Positions 24,800 to 37,108 of a stretch of 64,000 nt of DNA are shown here, in pieces. The stretch is from Angiostrongylus vasorum. Lineage: Eukaryota > Nematoda > Chromadorea > Rhabditida > Metastrongylidae. The first letter of the stretch is position 1. Each line of letters opens with the position of its first letter. The position numbers were made by a program, and so were the translations under genes. The stretch spans positions 62,001 through 126,000 of the forward strand of contig JADANN010000464.1 in NCBI GenBank assembly GCA_018806985.1. Reading direction: 5' to 3'. A model generated the notes under the pieces. That model searched no databases. It saw only the letters and a list, made by a program, of their open reading frames with translations, and was not told where the DNA came from.

Positions 24800-27700
24800 T
24801 AACATACTGCATAGCAAGGGCCACCGTGGCCTCGCAGAATACTCTGCTTGAAAATTTTATCATCTATCATCTGTAGTCCCCTTGATCGTTGAGTGAACAG
24901 AGTGCGCGCCAGTAAATCTTCCATTTTTCTCCGTCGCCTCCAAGAGTAGCCCAGTGAGTTCTCCTCGCTCTAGGGACTCCCTTGAGTACCATACCTTTCT
25001 TCTAAGGTTTTGTGAAAACGTCTGACCATGGGGTCGGTTGTCTTCCTGCAGTGCCTTTAACATTCCAGTCACCAATGGCTGTTGTCCATTGATTGTGTGC
25101 AAACGCATTACGTGTCGGGCCCACCTCATCTTCAACTTCGACTGTTTGGCGTAGAGAACTCCGTCTTTAATTTTTGATCGCAGTTACGGATTCTTACCCT
25201 TACTTGTGACACGGCATACTCCTAGCATCGTCCTTTCGACTGCGCGTTCAATAGCGCTGAGTGATCTTTCATCCTGCAAACGCAGCGACCAGGTTACTGA
25301 AGCATACGAGGAGGCAGAAAGCACCGTTGAGTCGAAAAGATGGGCACGGTTCGAGTGTTCTTTGTTGTCTTCACTACATCTTCGATGCTCTTGAAAGCTC
25401 CCCAAGCCGCTAGTTCCCTCTCGCTCAACTCTGCAACTAAGTCGTTCATCATGTTGATTTCCCGACCTACATAGACGTTACTGAGGCATTCCGAGGTATT
25501 CGTTCCGTTGAGCATGAATGGGGCATACGAAACCAATATGTTCCTCATAAAATCGTTTCCATCACATTTAGTCAAAGACTAATCTTTCCACAAACTTTAT
25601 CAAAGTCAGCAAGCCTTCGTTCCGCTTGGCTGATGTTTGGTGTTATACGAACGATGCCATCAGCAAAGGAAAATGGTGTAATTGCCAACCATCGGTTTTC
25701 ATAACCATGTTATCCCATTGCACTGTTCGTATGATGTTTTCGAGGGTGGTGGTAAACAATTTTGGTAAGATGGTAAGCCTTGCGTAACCCCTGTCTTGAC
25801 ATCGATGCTCATATCATGATGTTGATGAGATATTTGCAAAACTCGGGACCGCTGGTGCTTGCGGTGGAGACCGATCACGCTATTACCTTTCCTAGGGGTT
25901 AACAGGTTCACCACCACACCAGGCGAGTCCCTCGTTTCGCCTGCCTCTCAGCCGTATTATTGACCTATAGACGCCATCAGCAATCACCCGTCAATGCGAC
26001 TGATCTAGGAAGCATGAATTAGCATGGAACCAGTTAATCTGAAACTATGGTTAAATCACAACGTACGCGTGAATGCGTTAGCCCCTTGAAAAGAGTAATA
26101 GCGTGTTTTTTCCTTACTAGTGAAGGTATGTATGTACTAAAAAAATAGTACGTACTAAATAAAAAATTGACGACGCGATTTATACTATAGTTTCAGCTTG
26201 ACTAGATCCATGCCGATTTTGCTTCCCAGAACAATCCCATTGAAGGCTGATTGATTATAGCACCCATAGGTCAATAACACGGCCAAGAGAAAGGCGAAAA
26301 GAAGGAGTCGCCTGGTGTGGTGGTGAACGTGTTACCCCATGGAAAGGGTAATAACGTGTTCTTTCCCCACCGCAGCCACCAGCGGTCTCGTGTTTTGCTA
26401 ATACCTCAGCAACATCATGGTTATATTTCACATAATACCCTGCCATTAAAAAAATAGGAGGCTAGAATTGTGACATCTTTGTTGTGAAATTTTTCCACAG
26501 CTCGCGAAGAATCTTTATGTGCTGAGTAGAGAGTTCCTGACTATCTAGGGCTTCCATGACTGCTTCTAGCTCAATTGGGTCAAACGCCTTCTTTAAATCG
26601 ATAAAAGTGAGACACGGAAGTCTTTTATACTCTCGCGATACTTCAATGAGTGTCGTTATCGTATGGATGTGGTACATCGTGCTAAACCCTTTTTAAAACC
26701 ATACTTGCTCACATGGCTGTCCTTCGTCCAGTGTTCTGTCAATCCTTTTTAGGATTAATCGAGTGAAAAGTTTGTAGACGACAGACAGCAAGCAGATAGG
26801 GCGATAGTTCCCGGTATCGTGTAGGTCACCCTTCTTGAACAGTAACACGGTCTTGCTGGTCTTCCACTGAGTAGGGACCTTGCATTCAGACAGGTAACGT
26901 GTAAGGAGCCGAGCCAGTGTGTTTACGAGAACTGGTGGAACGTTCTTCAGGTGTTCTGATCTTATCTTATGCAGAGCTGGTGCTGTTCGATTTTTCACCG
27001 ACGAAACGGCATGTCGGATTTCGGAAGGGAGAACCGGTGGTACAACATATCCATCCTTTATTTCATATGACGGGAGGTGGACGTGGCTATCGAAGAGACT
27101 GAATAGTATTCGTGAATGATTTTCTCCATTGCCTTTCTGGACACTGTAAATGTTCCGTCTGGGCGTCGGAGCGCAGTCATCTTAGTCTTGTAATTGACGA
27201 GGCTTCGGTGGGCTTTATGAACGCTTTTCCCAGCCTGTGCAGCTTCGACGATTTCTGCTGCTCTTCTCTGTTTAAGATCTTCTTTTATCGCCTGTCTCCA
27301 TTGTTTGGCAAGTTCGGACGTTAGTTCCCTGTTGCCCATAGCTATTATGATTCAAAGATGGCGTATGGCACGACTATTTCTGGAGACAGATGTCTACTGG
27401 TGACTTTCGAACACTCAGCTTTCATTGCACTAACGGGAAGATGTTGGATGATCCGATGGTATTCCTCGTCGATGTTATTGAGAACGGCATCTTCCCAACA
27501 GCAGACTAGTGAACTGAATAAATGCCAGTTTATGGTAGTTTTGGGATTTCGTCTTTTGAATTTAGCGGCTTTTTCTCCTTTCCGCGAGAAATAAAATCTT
27601 GCATGAAGGGAGGCGATAGTCTGATGCCTTGTAGAACATTGGGACAACAGCCACGTCGATCAGATCAGGAAAAATCTTCTATTTACTATGTCGTCTACTT

Positions 27701-28154
27701 CGTCATGCTACTGTCCATTGGGAGTTTCCCAAGTCCAGCATTGAGGCTGGGGCTTCTGGAATTGCGAGTTACCATGGATGGTCCTGGTCGTCATGATAAA
27801 CTCAGACAGCCGCTCACTCTGTTCGTTCCATTCTAAGCCGTGGGTCCCAATGTGACGTTCTTCAGACGTTCTTCTTGGTCAACCTTGACGTTAAATCTCC
27901 AATAATGACCTTGAAGAATGGTATGGTCTTCTCTGAGAACTTCTCCAAATCCATATAGAACGCTTCTACTTCTTCTTCTTCACAAATCGTCTCCTTTGTT
28001 CTTTGCGATCTAGTCGCCTTAGTATGGCTTGAGATTTTAGCAACCTCTCCGTAATCGTCCCACTCATGGGTAGCTTGCCAGTCTCTTCCACAGTGAACGT
28101 GGAGCTTATTTGTTGGAGGTCACTCATAACCGCTTCCCATATGCTTCCTGTTAC
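24800..28154 (-). mobile_element. RTE-type LINE copy R1, inactive
   Basis: Minus-strand fragments appear in the usual order. There are remnants of an endonuclease at 27700-28010. A linker lies at 27058-27647 (LTSELAKQWRQAIKEDLKQR). RT block 1 at 26693-26998 includes GNYRPICLLSVVYKLFTRLI. RT motif A at 26462-26677 reads FIDLKKAFDPIE. At about 25700-25800 there is GVTQG-type sequence, and at about 25640-25680 a mutated motif C (FADGIV instead of FADDIV). The C-terminal domain occupies 25184-25575, and 24860-25135 includes MRWARHVMRL. The central endonuclease is largely deleted. Inverted SINE-B copies interrupt the RT between motif A and the GVTQG segment. Confidence 0.85.
25812..26465. repeat. 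inverted SINE-B pair inserted in RTE copy R1
   Basis: A minus-oriented SINE-B at 25812-26060 (tgcaaaactcgggaccgctg, ttcaccaccacacc) and a plus-oriented one at 26170-26465 (ctggtgtggtggtgaacg, catcatggttatatttcaca) face each other. A further plus-oriented scrap lies near 26066-26135. The related LINE R2 has no insert at the equivalent site (about 31296-31350), so the block is a later insertion. Confidence 0.8.
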
Positions 28155-28440
28155 TTGATTACGTGCTTTTGGCCAAATTGACTCGTACAATAAAATTCGC
28201 ATAAGCGAGAATGCACCCACACATGCATGCATGAATACGCCTCGTAAATACAGAAAGTATATACCAAATCGGCGCAGCAGAAACAGAGAGTCCGACCCCT
28301 GGATCCATCTGCGTCTCAGGAAAACGTAGGGGTCGCTTTTGCTCCGGGATTAACACCCTATCCGCCACCTGGGGACACACCACGTAGCCTCGTGACTAAC
28401 TACATCCCTCATATGAGGGAGATCCGTGGAAATTGTAGTA
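28155..28440. repeat. SINE-D copy 1
   Basis: About 285 bp, closely matching 35055-35340 in the same orientation (shared aatacgcctcgtaaatacag and atctgcgtctcagg, and gagatccgtg at the end). It abuts the 5' edge of RTE copy R1. Non-coding; the family name is my own. Confidence 0.75.
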
Positions 28441-28464
28441 GACAGCAAATTAAAAAATAAACTG

Positions 28465-28750
28465 TCATTTCGACTGCAGCCTCAGCTTAACTGGGTTGAA
28501 TGCCGATGTGAGCTCTCTAGATCAATCCTGTTGACGAGTGATTGCTGATGGAATTGGCAAATAGAAAACTAGCTGAGAGGAACTCAGACCAAAGGCTTCC
28601 GTGGCGCACTGTATAATGCGCAAGCACCCGGAAAGGGAAATCGTGATTGGATATGGCCCGGGTCCAAATTTTGCGAATATCTCAGCATCGTTGTGGTTGA
28701 TTTCACAGAATACTTTGGCATGAAAATTATAGTAAGCAGTAAATAAAAAT
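28465..28750 (+). repeat. SINE-B copy, solitary
   Basis: Complete from leader (gactgcagcctcagcttaac) to tail (agcatcgttgtggttg, gcagtaaataaaaatg). Its tRNA-like part is mutated. Confidence 0.75.
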
Positions 28751-28974
28751 GTAAACGCTATCCCAGGATTCCTAGGAAAATCGACTCGAAAATCATTCAA
28801 CGACATTCATAAAAGACAACAATCCCCCAAACAACAGCAGAACCCGCAGGCGAGCAGTTAAAAAGTTTCGTGGACAACGAATGCAAAGAAACGATTGGAA
28901 TGGAAAAAAATGCTGGAATTCGCAAAGTAGATCTGAAGATGGGCTATGTGGAATAAATAGCAACAAACAATTTT

Positions 28975-29705
28975 TCGAAACCGACTTTCCTTTAATCTCG
29001 GTGTGTCTAATCAATATGTATTCTCATTCTCATTTGCAGGTATTACGGATACAATGCCTTGTCTGGACAATCTTATCCAGCACACTATTCTTTTATAGGC
29101 AAATTCTTCTATCTCTTCCTTTCCCTGCACACGTTGGCAAGTATGAACGTAAGTACTTGGTTCCGTACCCAAGTAGTTCGTCGCCAAAATACCAACAACG
29201 AGAGCTTCTTCCATAGATACCCATATGTTGGTTACCTTACTCTTTATTGACGAACAAGTTGACGTTTCGGTAGATTTCGCCTTCTCCAGAGCCTGGAAAG
29301 GTAAAGTCGACTGCAATCTTCTCGGCGAAACACTTCCATAACAAAACAGAGAAAGCACGAAACCAAGATTCCAATAGGATTGAAGACAAAGTAGCTTCTT
29401 CAGATGCACTTTCTACGAGTCTTCCACTCAGTATTTCACGTGGAGGCCAACCGCACAGAGTTCACATGGATAGGTGATATGCCTCTCTAATATTAAAACA
29501 TAAGAGTTAAACACTGTGTGAAATCACGTATGATTACGAGGCATTCATCCCTGCTGTCCATTCTTGGATTCGTGGAATTTATCCAGAATGCATTGGAACC
29601 TTCCCACGCTGATTTTTTCGACTCCTGTACTAGGGTGGTAATTCTTAATCTGAAATATTCCCCGTTATGGCTCTGTGTCCTATGTACGCCTGGAGGAATA
29701 AACTA
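28975..29705 (-). mobile_element. Penelope-like element end fragment
   Basis: The right part (29500-29700) on the minus strand gives GAYIGHRAITGNISD and a broken tail equivalent to the PLE C-terminus. The hammerhead motif lies at 29259-29294. The shared short motif gaaaccgactttcctttaat lies at the far left (28978). Confidence 0.65.
29259..29294 (-). ncRNA. small hammerhead-like motif, CUGG variant
   Basis: The minus strand reads CTCTGGAGAAGGCGAAATCT, then ACCGAAACGTCAAC. GAAACGTC is exact. The 5' core has CTGGAGA instead of CTGANGA, which should inactivate it. Confidence 0.45.
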
Positions 29706-29711
29706 CAAAGA

Positions 29712-29975
29712 ATAAAGCTCTTGGGGTTGATCAATCCCTGAGGGATGCGCCATGAATTCAACTTCATTAAGCATCGTTGGTGGTGAATGAAGGCATAGCT
29801 GGCCTTTACAATGACTCGCGGTGGCCTACCGATGTATCGAGCCAGTGCTGCTATTCTCCCAGACAAGTCTGGTACCAATTTGCCGACCCCGGAAGGATGG
29901 AAGACTTGGTGGGCCATGAGCGAGGGGATCGATTCCATGTTATTGGTAGGCGTCTCCGACCACACCATTACACGC
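29712..29975 (-). repeat. SINE-A copy, well preserved
   Basis: Tail ttggggttgatcaatccctg, body gacaagtctggtaccaattt, and a minus-strand tRNA-like head ending at cgaccacaccattacacgc. It directly abuts the PLE end fragment. Confidence 0.85.
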
Positions 29976-30089
29976 TCCGTAGTGAAATACTTGACTTAAC
30001 TTAAAGTTTACCGACTGCGTCTTCTTTTATACGGACACAAAGTGGTTTACTTGTTTCTTTCCTTCCCGCACCCTTTACATGGAATCGGA

Positions 30090-30245
30090 TAAAGCGCACT
30101 CGAACTTATGGAGGTGCTTGGCTGGGTGGATTGCAGTGAACTTGACCACTCCAGACTCTTAAATAGGCGAAGTCCGTCGAAACGTCAGTTTTTGCATTAA
30201 GAAAGGATAAAGTAACAACCTAGTGCTTGCTCGTAAAGAGTGCAA
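30090..30245 (+). mobile_element. PLE terminal scrap with hammerhead-like motif
   Basis: The motif at 30156-30188 (cttaaataggcgaagtccg, then tcgaaacgtcag) is followed by taacaacctagtgcttgctc, the same end context as in other PLE copies. The 5' core is mutated (CTTAAAT). Confidence 0.45.
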
Positions 30246-31149
30246 TGTATAATTTAACCAATACCGAGTTTAACAAAAAGTCAGTCTTCGAAATTACTGC
30301 AAGATGATGACTTCCTGTTTATTGTCAGAAGATCTAGTTTATTGGATTCTACACTCAACGATTTTCTGGACAACAGCACCTTCTCAAGATATAACCACAT
30401 CACCTGTATCACCTGTAGTCCCATTGATCATCGAGTGACTCCAGCGAGCGCCAGTAAATCTTCCACTTTTCCTTGTCGCGTGCAAGAGTAGCCCAGTGGG
30501 TTCTGCTGGCTCTGGGACTCGTACACCATCATATCTTTCTTCTTACCTCTTCGTATAGAACTCTGACCATCGTGTCGGTGGTTTTCCTGCAATGCGTTTA
30601 GCATTCCGAGGGAATCCAGTCACTAACAGCTCTTGTCCATCGGTTGTCATTCATACGCATTACGTGTCAGACCCACCTTTTCCTTCAATGTTTCGCGTAC
30701 AGAACGGTATCTTTGGTTTTTGAGCTTTCACGTCGCTCCGAACTTGATCCCATCCCTCACTTGTGTGAAGGGGGGATACTCCTAGCATCGTCCTTCCGAC
30801 TGCGCGTTCAATAACGCTGAGTGATCTATCATCTTGCTTGCACAGCGACCAGGCTTCTGACGCATACATTAGGGCAGGAAGCTCTGTTGAGTCTAAAAGG
30901 TGGGCACGAGTCCGGTGTTCTTTGTTCTCTTCACTACATCCTCGATGCTCTTGAAAGCTCTCCAAGCCGCTCGTTTCCTTCTACTCAACTCTGCAACTAA
31001 GTCGTTCAACATATTGATTTCCCGACTTAGATAGTCCGTTCCTCATGAACATCGTTTTTGTAAGATTTAGTCGAAGACCAATCTTTCCACAGGCTCTATC
31101 AAAGTCGGCAAGCGTACGTTCCACTTAGCTAATTTTTTGGTGTTATAAG

Positions 31150-32279
31150 GACGATGTTATCAGCGAAGCGAAGATGGCGTAACTGCCGACTATCGATTTT
31201 CACCCCCCATATTATCCCAATTCAAAGTTCGTATGACGTTCTGGAGGGTGGCGGTAAATAATTTTGGCGAGATGGTATCGCCTTGCCTAACTCCTCTTTT
31301 GACGTCAACGTTAATATCGTTGTAGAATGGTGATATCTTGGCTGTGAAATCCTTGTATAGCTTACGAAAAATCTTTATCTACTGAGTAGGGACTCCTTGA
31401 CCATCAAGGGTTTCCATGACTGCTTCTATCTCAATTGAATCAAAGGCCTTCTGTAAATCGATGAAAGTGAGGTAGAGCGGTCTTTTGTACTCTCGCGATA
31501 CTTCAATGAGCCTTGTAATCGTGTGGATGTGGTAAATCGTACTAAATCCTTTTCGAAACCCTGCTTGCTCACATGGCTGTCCTTCGTCCAGTGTTCTGTC
31601 AATCCTGTTTAGGAGGACTCGAGTGAAAAAGTCTGTAGACGACAGACAGTAAGCAGATTGGACGATAGTTGCCAATATCCTGTAGGTCACCCTTCTTGAA
31701 CAATAACACGGTCTTGCTGGTCTTCCAGTGGGTAGGGGGCTTGCATCCGGACAGGTAACGTGTGAAAGGCCGAGCCAGTGTGTTTACGAGGACTGGCGAA
31801 AGGCTCTTCAGGTGTTCTGATCTTATCCTGTCCGGAGATGGTGCTGTTCTATCTTTCACCGAAGAAATGGCATGTCGGATTTTGGTAAGTAGAACCGGTA
31901 GCACAACATATCCATCCTCCTTTATTTCATATGACGGAAGGTGGACGTGGTTATCGAACAGATATTCATGAGTGATTTTCTCCATCGCCTTTCTGGACGC
32001 TGTTACTGTTCCGTCTGGGCGTCGGAGTGCAATCATCTTGGTCTTGTAATTGGCGAGGCTTCGGTGTGCTTTGCGAACGCTTTTCCCAGCCTGTGCACCT
32101 TCGACGATTTCTGCTGCTGTTCTCTGTTTAAGATCTTTTATCGCCTCTCTGCACTGTTTTGCAAGTTCGGACGTTAGTTCGCCGTTGCCTGCAGCCCGTG
32201 CGATTCCACGCTGGCGTATCAGCTCGAGTGTTTCTGGAGACAGACGTCTATTGGTGACTTTCGAACTCTGAGCTTCCAT
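31150..32279 (-). pseudogene. reverse transcriptase region of R2, frameshifted
   Basis: 31599-32279 encodes the linker (TSELAKQCREAIKDLKQRTA, AGKSVRKAHRSLANYKTKM) and RT blocks 0-2 (NTLARPFTRYLSG, KTVLLFKKGDL, GNYRPICLLSVVY). 31379-31690 overlaps it in another frame and gives the block 2b/3 region (YHIHTITRLIEVSREYKRPL) and motif A (LTFIDLQKAFDS). At 31210-31340 the frame reads DVKRGVRQGDTISPKLFT. The near-catalytic motif C at about 31145-31170 is RFADNIV, with the second catalytic Asp replaced by Asn. In active RTE elements one protein carries all of these blocks; here at least two frameshifts split it. Confidence 0.85.
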
Positions 32280-32682
32280 AGCGCTAACATGAAGATGTTG
32301 AATGAGCCGATCGTATTCCTCGTCGATGTTGTCGATAACGGCATCTTCCCCAACACCGGACTAATGAATTGAATAAGTCCCAGTTTGTGGTAGTTCTGGG
32401 ACTTCGGTTTTTGAATTTAGCGGCTTTTTCTCCTTTCAGCTAGAAATAGAATCTTCCACGAAGGAGGCGATGGACGGGTCCCGTGTAGAATTTTGAGACA
32501 AGAGCGATAACGGTTAGGCAAAACCTTCTATTTACTATGATGTGGTCTATTTCGTTGTGATACTCCTCATTGGAAAACTCACACGTCCAGCGTTCAGGTT
32601 GGGCTTCTGGAATTGCGAGTTACCATGGATGGTTTTGGTCGCCATGATAAACTCAGTAACCGCTCACCTTATTCGTTCCATT

Positions 32683-33117
32683 CTAATCCGTGGGTCCCAA
32701 CTGACGTTCTTCAGACGTTCTTCTTGGTCTAATCTTGGCTTTAAAGTCTCCAAAGATAGCCTTGAAGACTGTATGGTCTTCTCTGTAGAACTTCTGCAAG
32801 TTCATATAGAACGCTTCGACTTCTTCTTCTTCATAGTTTGATGTCGGCGCGTAAACGACGAGGATTGTCAAAGCCGGTATTGATCTACATCCTTTTAATC
32901 GTAAACGTCCGATTCGGGTTGTTAGTTGTTCGAATGAATAGTTGTTCATGGACAAACTCGTGTTGACGAGAAGGCCGACGCCGCCGACTTCTCTACTGTT
33001 GCATGTTGCGAGGAACATTTCTTCTCCGGTGTCATAGACGGCGTTGAAAGGCTGGCGTTTTCTCGTCTCGCCCAGGCCGATGACGTCGTACCTTATCCTT
33101 CTTGCTTGCATGAGCAA
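32683..33117 (-). pseudogene. AP-endonuclease-like (EEP) domain of R2
   Basis: A 144-residue open frame covering most of an exonuclease-endonuclease-phosphatase domain, which in RTE elements nicks the target DNA. It begins LMQARRIRYDVIGLGETR, where the Glu-Thr pair is the metal-binding motif. It continues with EVGGVGLLVNTSL and ALTILVVYAPTSNYEEEEVE, then FKAIFGDFKAKI. The normal GDFN(A)K motif has become GDFKAK, so a conserved active-site Asn is lost. It is separated by a frameshift from the RT region. Confidence 0.85.
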
Positions 33118-33480
33118 ACCTTCTATCGAGGACTCTAGTGCAAGTGTACGCGCATTGTAGGTACATTAGTTCTTCGTGATCCAGGCATTATAGGTACATT
33201 AGCTTTTTCGTGATCCAGGCAACTTGCCTTGTCCCTGAGATTTTAGCAGCCTCTCCGTAATCGTCCCACCCAACGCTGCCGCATTGAGGGCTGTTTCGGG
33301 GCCAGGGGAATGAGGCCCGTTTCTTTCAGTGTTTTTAGCTTCCTAATACCCACATATAGTGTGCTGGGCTCTGAACGTGTGAGCTGGGTATACTCAACAG
33401 TGGTTTGCTTGGCTCTCCCAGAGTGGACATGGAGCTTATGTGTTGGAGGTGACTCCTAACTGCCTCCTATATAGTTCCCG

Positions 33481-35054
33481 GCAAATTATCTAGTAGAAAA
33501 TAATATTCTCTACATTAACTTTATTCTATCTTCTGATAGTGATTGATGTCTAGCAAGATGTGACCCAAAGAATTAGCTGCAAAAACAACAACAACGATAA
33601 TGGGTCACCCAACGATGATTAAAATCTATCCGCACAACAAGAGCGAGTCACCAACGATAAACAGCACCTGCCCACAAATTGAGGCTGTCAAGAATAAAGG
33701 ATATATCGGTATAAACAATATTATATATCTTCAATACCAGATGGAACACAATATTGTTTATGAATTTGCCACCATGATTGTGATATACGAGGACGACGCA
33801 AGGGTCAAAAACAGTACCCATCTGCCCACCCTCCGAGGCAGTATAAAAGAACCGCGGTTTGCTGATGAGGCCCACGCGTCGGCGTTCCTCCCACATGCCA
33901 TCTTCGTTCACCTCTTGTCATAGAATTGTTCTACCGTACTTCATTACAGAGAACCTCTTAGACAGTCCTAGACACGCTCCCTGGTATACACACTTATCAT
34001 GACATTGTATCTCTAAGAGTTGACCAATATTTTGTAGTTTTGTTGTATGTTAACACCTCATTGGCTAAAGCATTGTCTTGTTCTTCACATTCCCGACTCA
34101 CCACACATTGCAGATCTCACTGGTTAGGCTGTCCATAAACATAAGCAGTACTAGTCACTGCTACACATTACATCTGTTACCATCCTAATAATAACACATG
34201 CATTAAAGCTATTTTATTCTTATATGTATCACCTACCACATTAACCTCATTGTACTGTCATTGTTGTATTCTAATGGATACCATTCCTCACTAGTAGTAC
34301 GCTAGCTAATTACAGTATACCATTAGCGCTAACAACCATCTAGTCCTATTGGTGCCCGCGCTACCATACTCTTCATCGTTCTAGGTCAAATTGTACTCTT
34401 ACATGAAACCTCTTTCTCATATTAACCCTAATAGCCAATACAACTACTTTTTTCACCTCAAGGTGACTTCTTACTCATTATCTTATACTTATTTATTAAC
34501 CCTGTTATCATCGCGCACTTATACTGCTTCAATATCTTCTTTTTCGGTATTATTATATTAGTATAAACGGTTTAATTACCCGAGTTTGAGATTTACGCTG
34601 TGGAGACAACGATCATAAGTCCCACGTGGCGAAGAACGAGCAGATACAATTCGTCCAAGCTAACAGTTCAACACCGTGTGGCGCTGTATTCAAAGGAGCA
34701 AGTCAGCCACCAAAACCCTCACGTAGAACCCAAGTCGTGGGTTCATTTGGCAATCATAGCCTACAGATCAGTTGTAGTACAACAGAACTACAATTCTTAT
34801 TTCTTGACTCTCAATCCACAGCATTGCAAACTACAAAGGGTAAATACCTATATTACAGAACTATCAAGTAATGAAGATCACGAAACAGATCCACTTTCGA
34901 GAGTCAAGCAGAGACAATAACTAGTCGATAGTCTCTACACTATCTAATATTCACTACAACCTAGTATTCTCACCAATGAATTACTATAAAGTAGTGAACG
35001 GCTCAACGGTCACTGCAACACAGGTGCGTCCACTGCAGCCGTCACTACAACAGT
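33481..35054. other. unassigned AT-rich stretch
   Basis: Short overlapping frames at 33600-33923 and 34600-34920 show no recognisable domain. No family repeat is clear. Confidence 0.3.
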
Positions 35055-35340
35055 TGCAGGCTTTTTAGCCGACTTGACTCGTAGAATACAATCCGCATAA
35101 GCGAGAACGCATCCACGCACGCATGCATGAATACGCCTAGCAAATACAGAAAGTATGTGCCAAATCTGCGCAGCAGAAACATGGAGTCCATTCCCTGGAT
35201 TCATCTGCGTCTCAGGGAAGCAAAAGTCGCTTTTAGTCCGCGGTTAACCCCCTATCCGCTACTTGGGCACGCGCCACGTAGCCTTGCAACTAACCGGCTA
35301 TCTGGATCACTTATGTAAGTGAGATCCGTGAATATAACTA
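35055..35340. repeat. SINE-D copy 2
   Basis: Same orientation and length as 28155-28440 (shared gcatgcatgaatacgcct, gcgcagcagaaac, gtgagatccgtg). In the reverse complement, a gctacgtggcgcgtgcccaa stretch is tRNA-like, so the family may be tRNA-derived. Confidence 0.75.
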
Positions 35341-36508
35341 CATAGATGAAAAATTATCCAAACCGTATTCGTCTACACATATCCGGACCTTACGGCTCCT
35401 AACAATTTCGAATTTCTTCCGTGCACGTTCTTAAGCAAAGCATACAAGTTGGATTTCTCACAGTTTTGCGAGGTTTCTTCTCAAAAAGTTGTAGAGCCTA
35501 CGACCGCTAGAGTTACTCGATGATTAACAGGAGTACAGGTGATCCCATGCTCAGGTGAGTACACTTCGACTTTAAGGCTGAAAATAGCCATCTGGAATCT
35601 GATATCATAATACTAAAATGCACATTTCCCTATGTCGGATAAAATCATTTAAAAAAATTGCCATCATCTAAAAGGGCCAGAGAAATTCCAGAGAATATCC
35701 CATGGACATGTTTTGTTCTTTGAAATGAACCTGCTGTCAATCCATCACTACCGAATGGAAGCAGTCCCTCCCTGGATGGAGTTTAAACCACAGACCGTAC
35801 TCTTACGGCTATAATTCAACTGCTGTACCCAATGGTCTGAACCATCGTAAACTTTTCTGGAAGTAAAGCCAGACCACTTGAATCCCTAATTCTCTTTCAG
35901 AGTAACTTTCTGTAGCACTTTTAGTTCAGCAATTCTTAGCTGTGTATTTCATGGTCTATATACTTTTTGTAGCGATCGATCTGGGATCCCAGGATTTCGC
36001 TGTCATAAACCACGGATAACGGTTCTAGTACAACGGAGAACAGAGGACGCGCTGAGATCCACATATGTGAAGACAACGCACCTGAGCATCTCGGTTGTTA
36101 CCCTGATACTAATTCATTGTATTAGGACGTTATCCTACCTCCTCAAGGATAGCACAATTACCCAGTTTCGACTTTAAGAGTACATCGTGTATCTTAAAAA
36201 TAACGAGGAAAAAACCAATCAGCATATAAGGATACAACCGTCTGTCACAACTTGCTTCGTGGTCGCTAGCCATAAATAATTGCGCTTTACTAATTCAATC
36301 GCGACAGTCTTTAGCAAAGATTTTTTGGCACAACGGCACAACAAATTACCTGAACGCTTTATATTACGAGTACCACTTCATAAGAAGGTTATGATCATAC
36401 AAGAAAAATAAAGCTTTACTGTTAAGGTATACTTTTCTTGACTAGGTTCAGCACAAAACAGAAGAAAAAGCTGTATATAATTAAATAACAAAGAGTGAAA
36501 TCAATAAC
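35341..36508. other. unassigned; one tRNA-like scrap
   Basis: 35735-35855 resembles a reversed tRNA-like SINE head (minus strand tgggtacagcagttg and ggtttaaactcc). The rest shows neither gene nor known repeat. Confidence 0.3.
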
Positions 36509-36893
36509 CCTCCCGGCGATTTACCGCCCCATCGTGGCTGGGAGGTGTTCCTGGGTGTCGGACTGCCATGTACAACGGGGGAATCATCTCCTGGTAGGGT
36601 GTCCCAAGCTGAGAACGAGTCCGGCGTTCTCATCAGGAAGCCTAACTAAGAGTAAAGCAATACCGGGACCCACCACCGTCCTGGTATCAAAGTTGCATGA
36701 TGGCAATTCTCCGACTGATCCACAAAGGCTGCGACTGGCTGTGGTGGTGAACACCTGGGGCAGGCTTTGGCCAGGCTGACCTCGGAATTCCAAGGAACCA
36801 CAATGGCTTAACCAGCAAATCTCCAAAAAATGGAGATTATGCTGGGGACCGCACAACCAGTGAGGACGAGCCATCTAAGTATAAAGTAAGAAA
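36509..36893 (+). repeat. SINE-C copy, near full length
   Basis: It runs from ccctcccggcgatttaccgc to the tail gacgagccatctaagt. It lies just downstream of the RFT1 stop codon. Confidence 0.85.
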
Positions 36894-37108
36894 GCAGTCC
36901 TTTACTAAACCTGTAACACACACAACAATGCCTATATCAGTGTAGAGATCTCGAACATCACATAAATGAAGGTGAAGAAAATAGGTTTAACAGGAAGAAA
37001 ACAGGACTAAAATGTTGCAATGTGAAGATGGAGAAGCCTTTATGAGACGAAAAGAAAAGACAACACCCTTCTTCTCTAGGCTGAAGCGCAATTGCTTCGT
37101 CGAACATC

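Larger units (their letters stand above)
30370..33480 (-). mobile_element. RTE-type LINE copy R2, inactive
   Basis: The most complete RTE in the window. Minus-strand order is: upstream segment (33225-33480), endonuclease (32683-33117), linker plus RT start (31599-32279), RT motif A (31379-31690), RT core (about 31150-31350) and C-terminal domain (30420-30965). Frameshifts separate the blocks. Motif C reads FADNIV rather than FADDIV. It is the same subfamily as R1, judged by shared linker and RT wording, and it lacks R1's SINE insertions. Confidence 0.9.
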
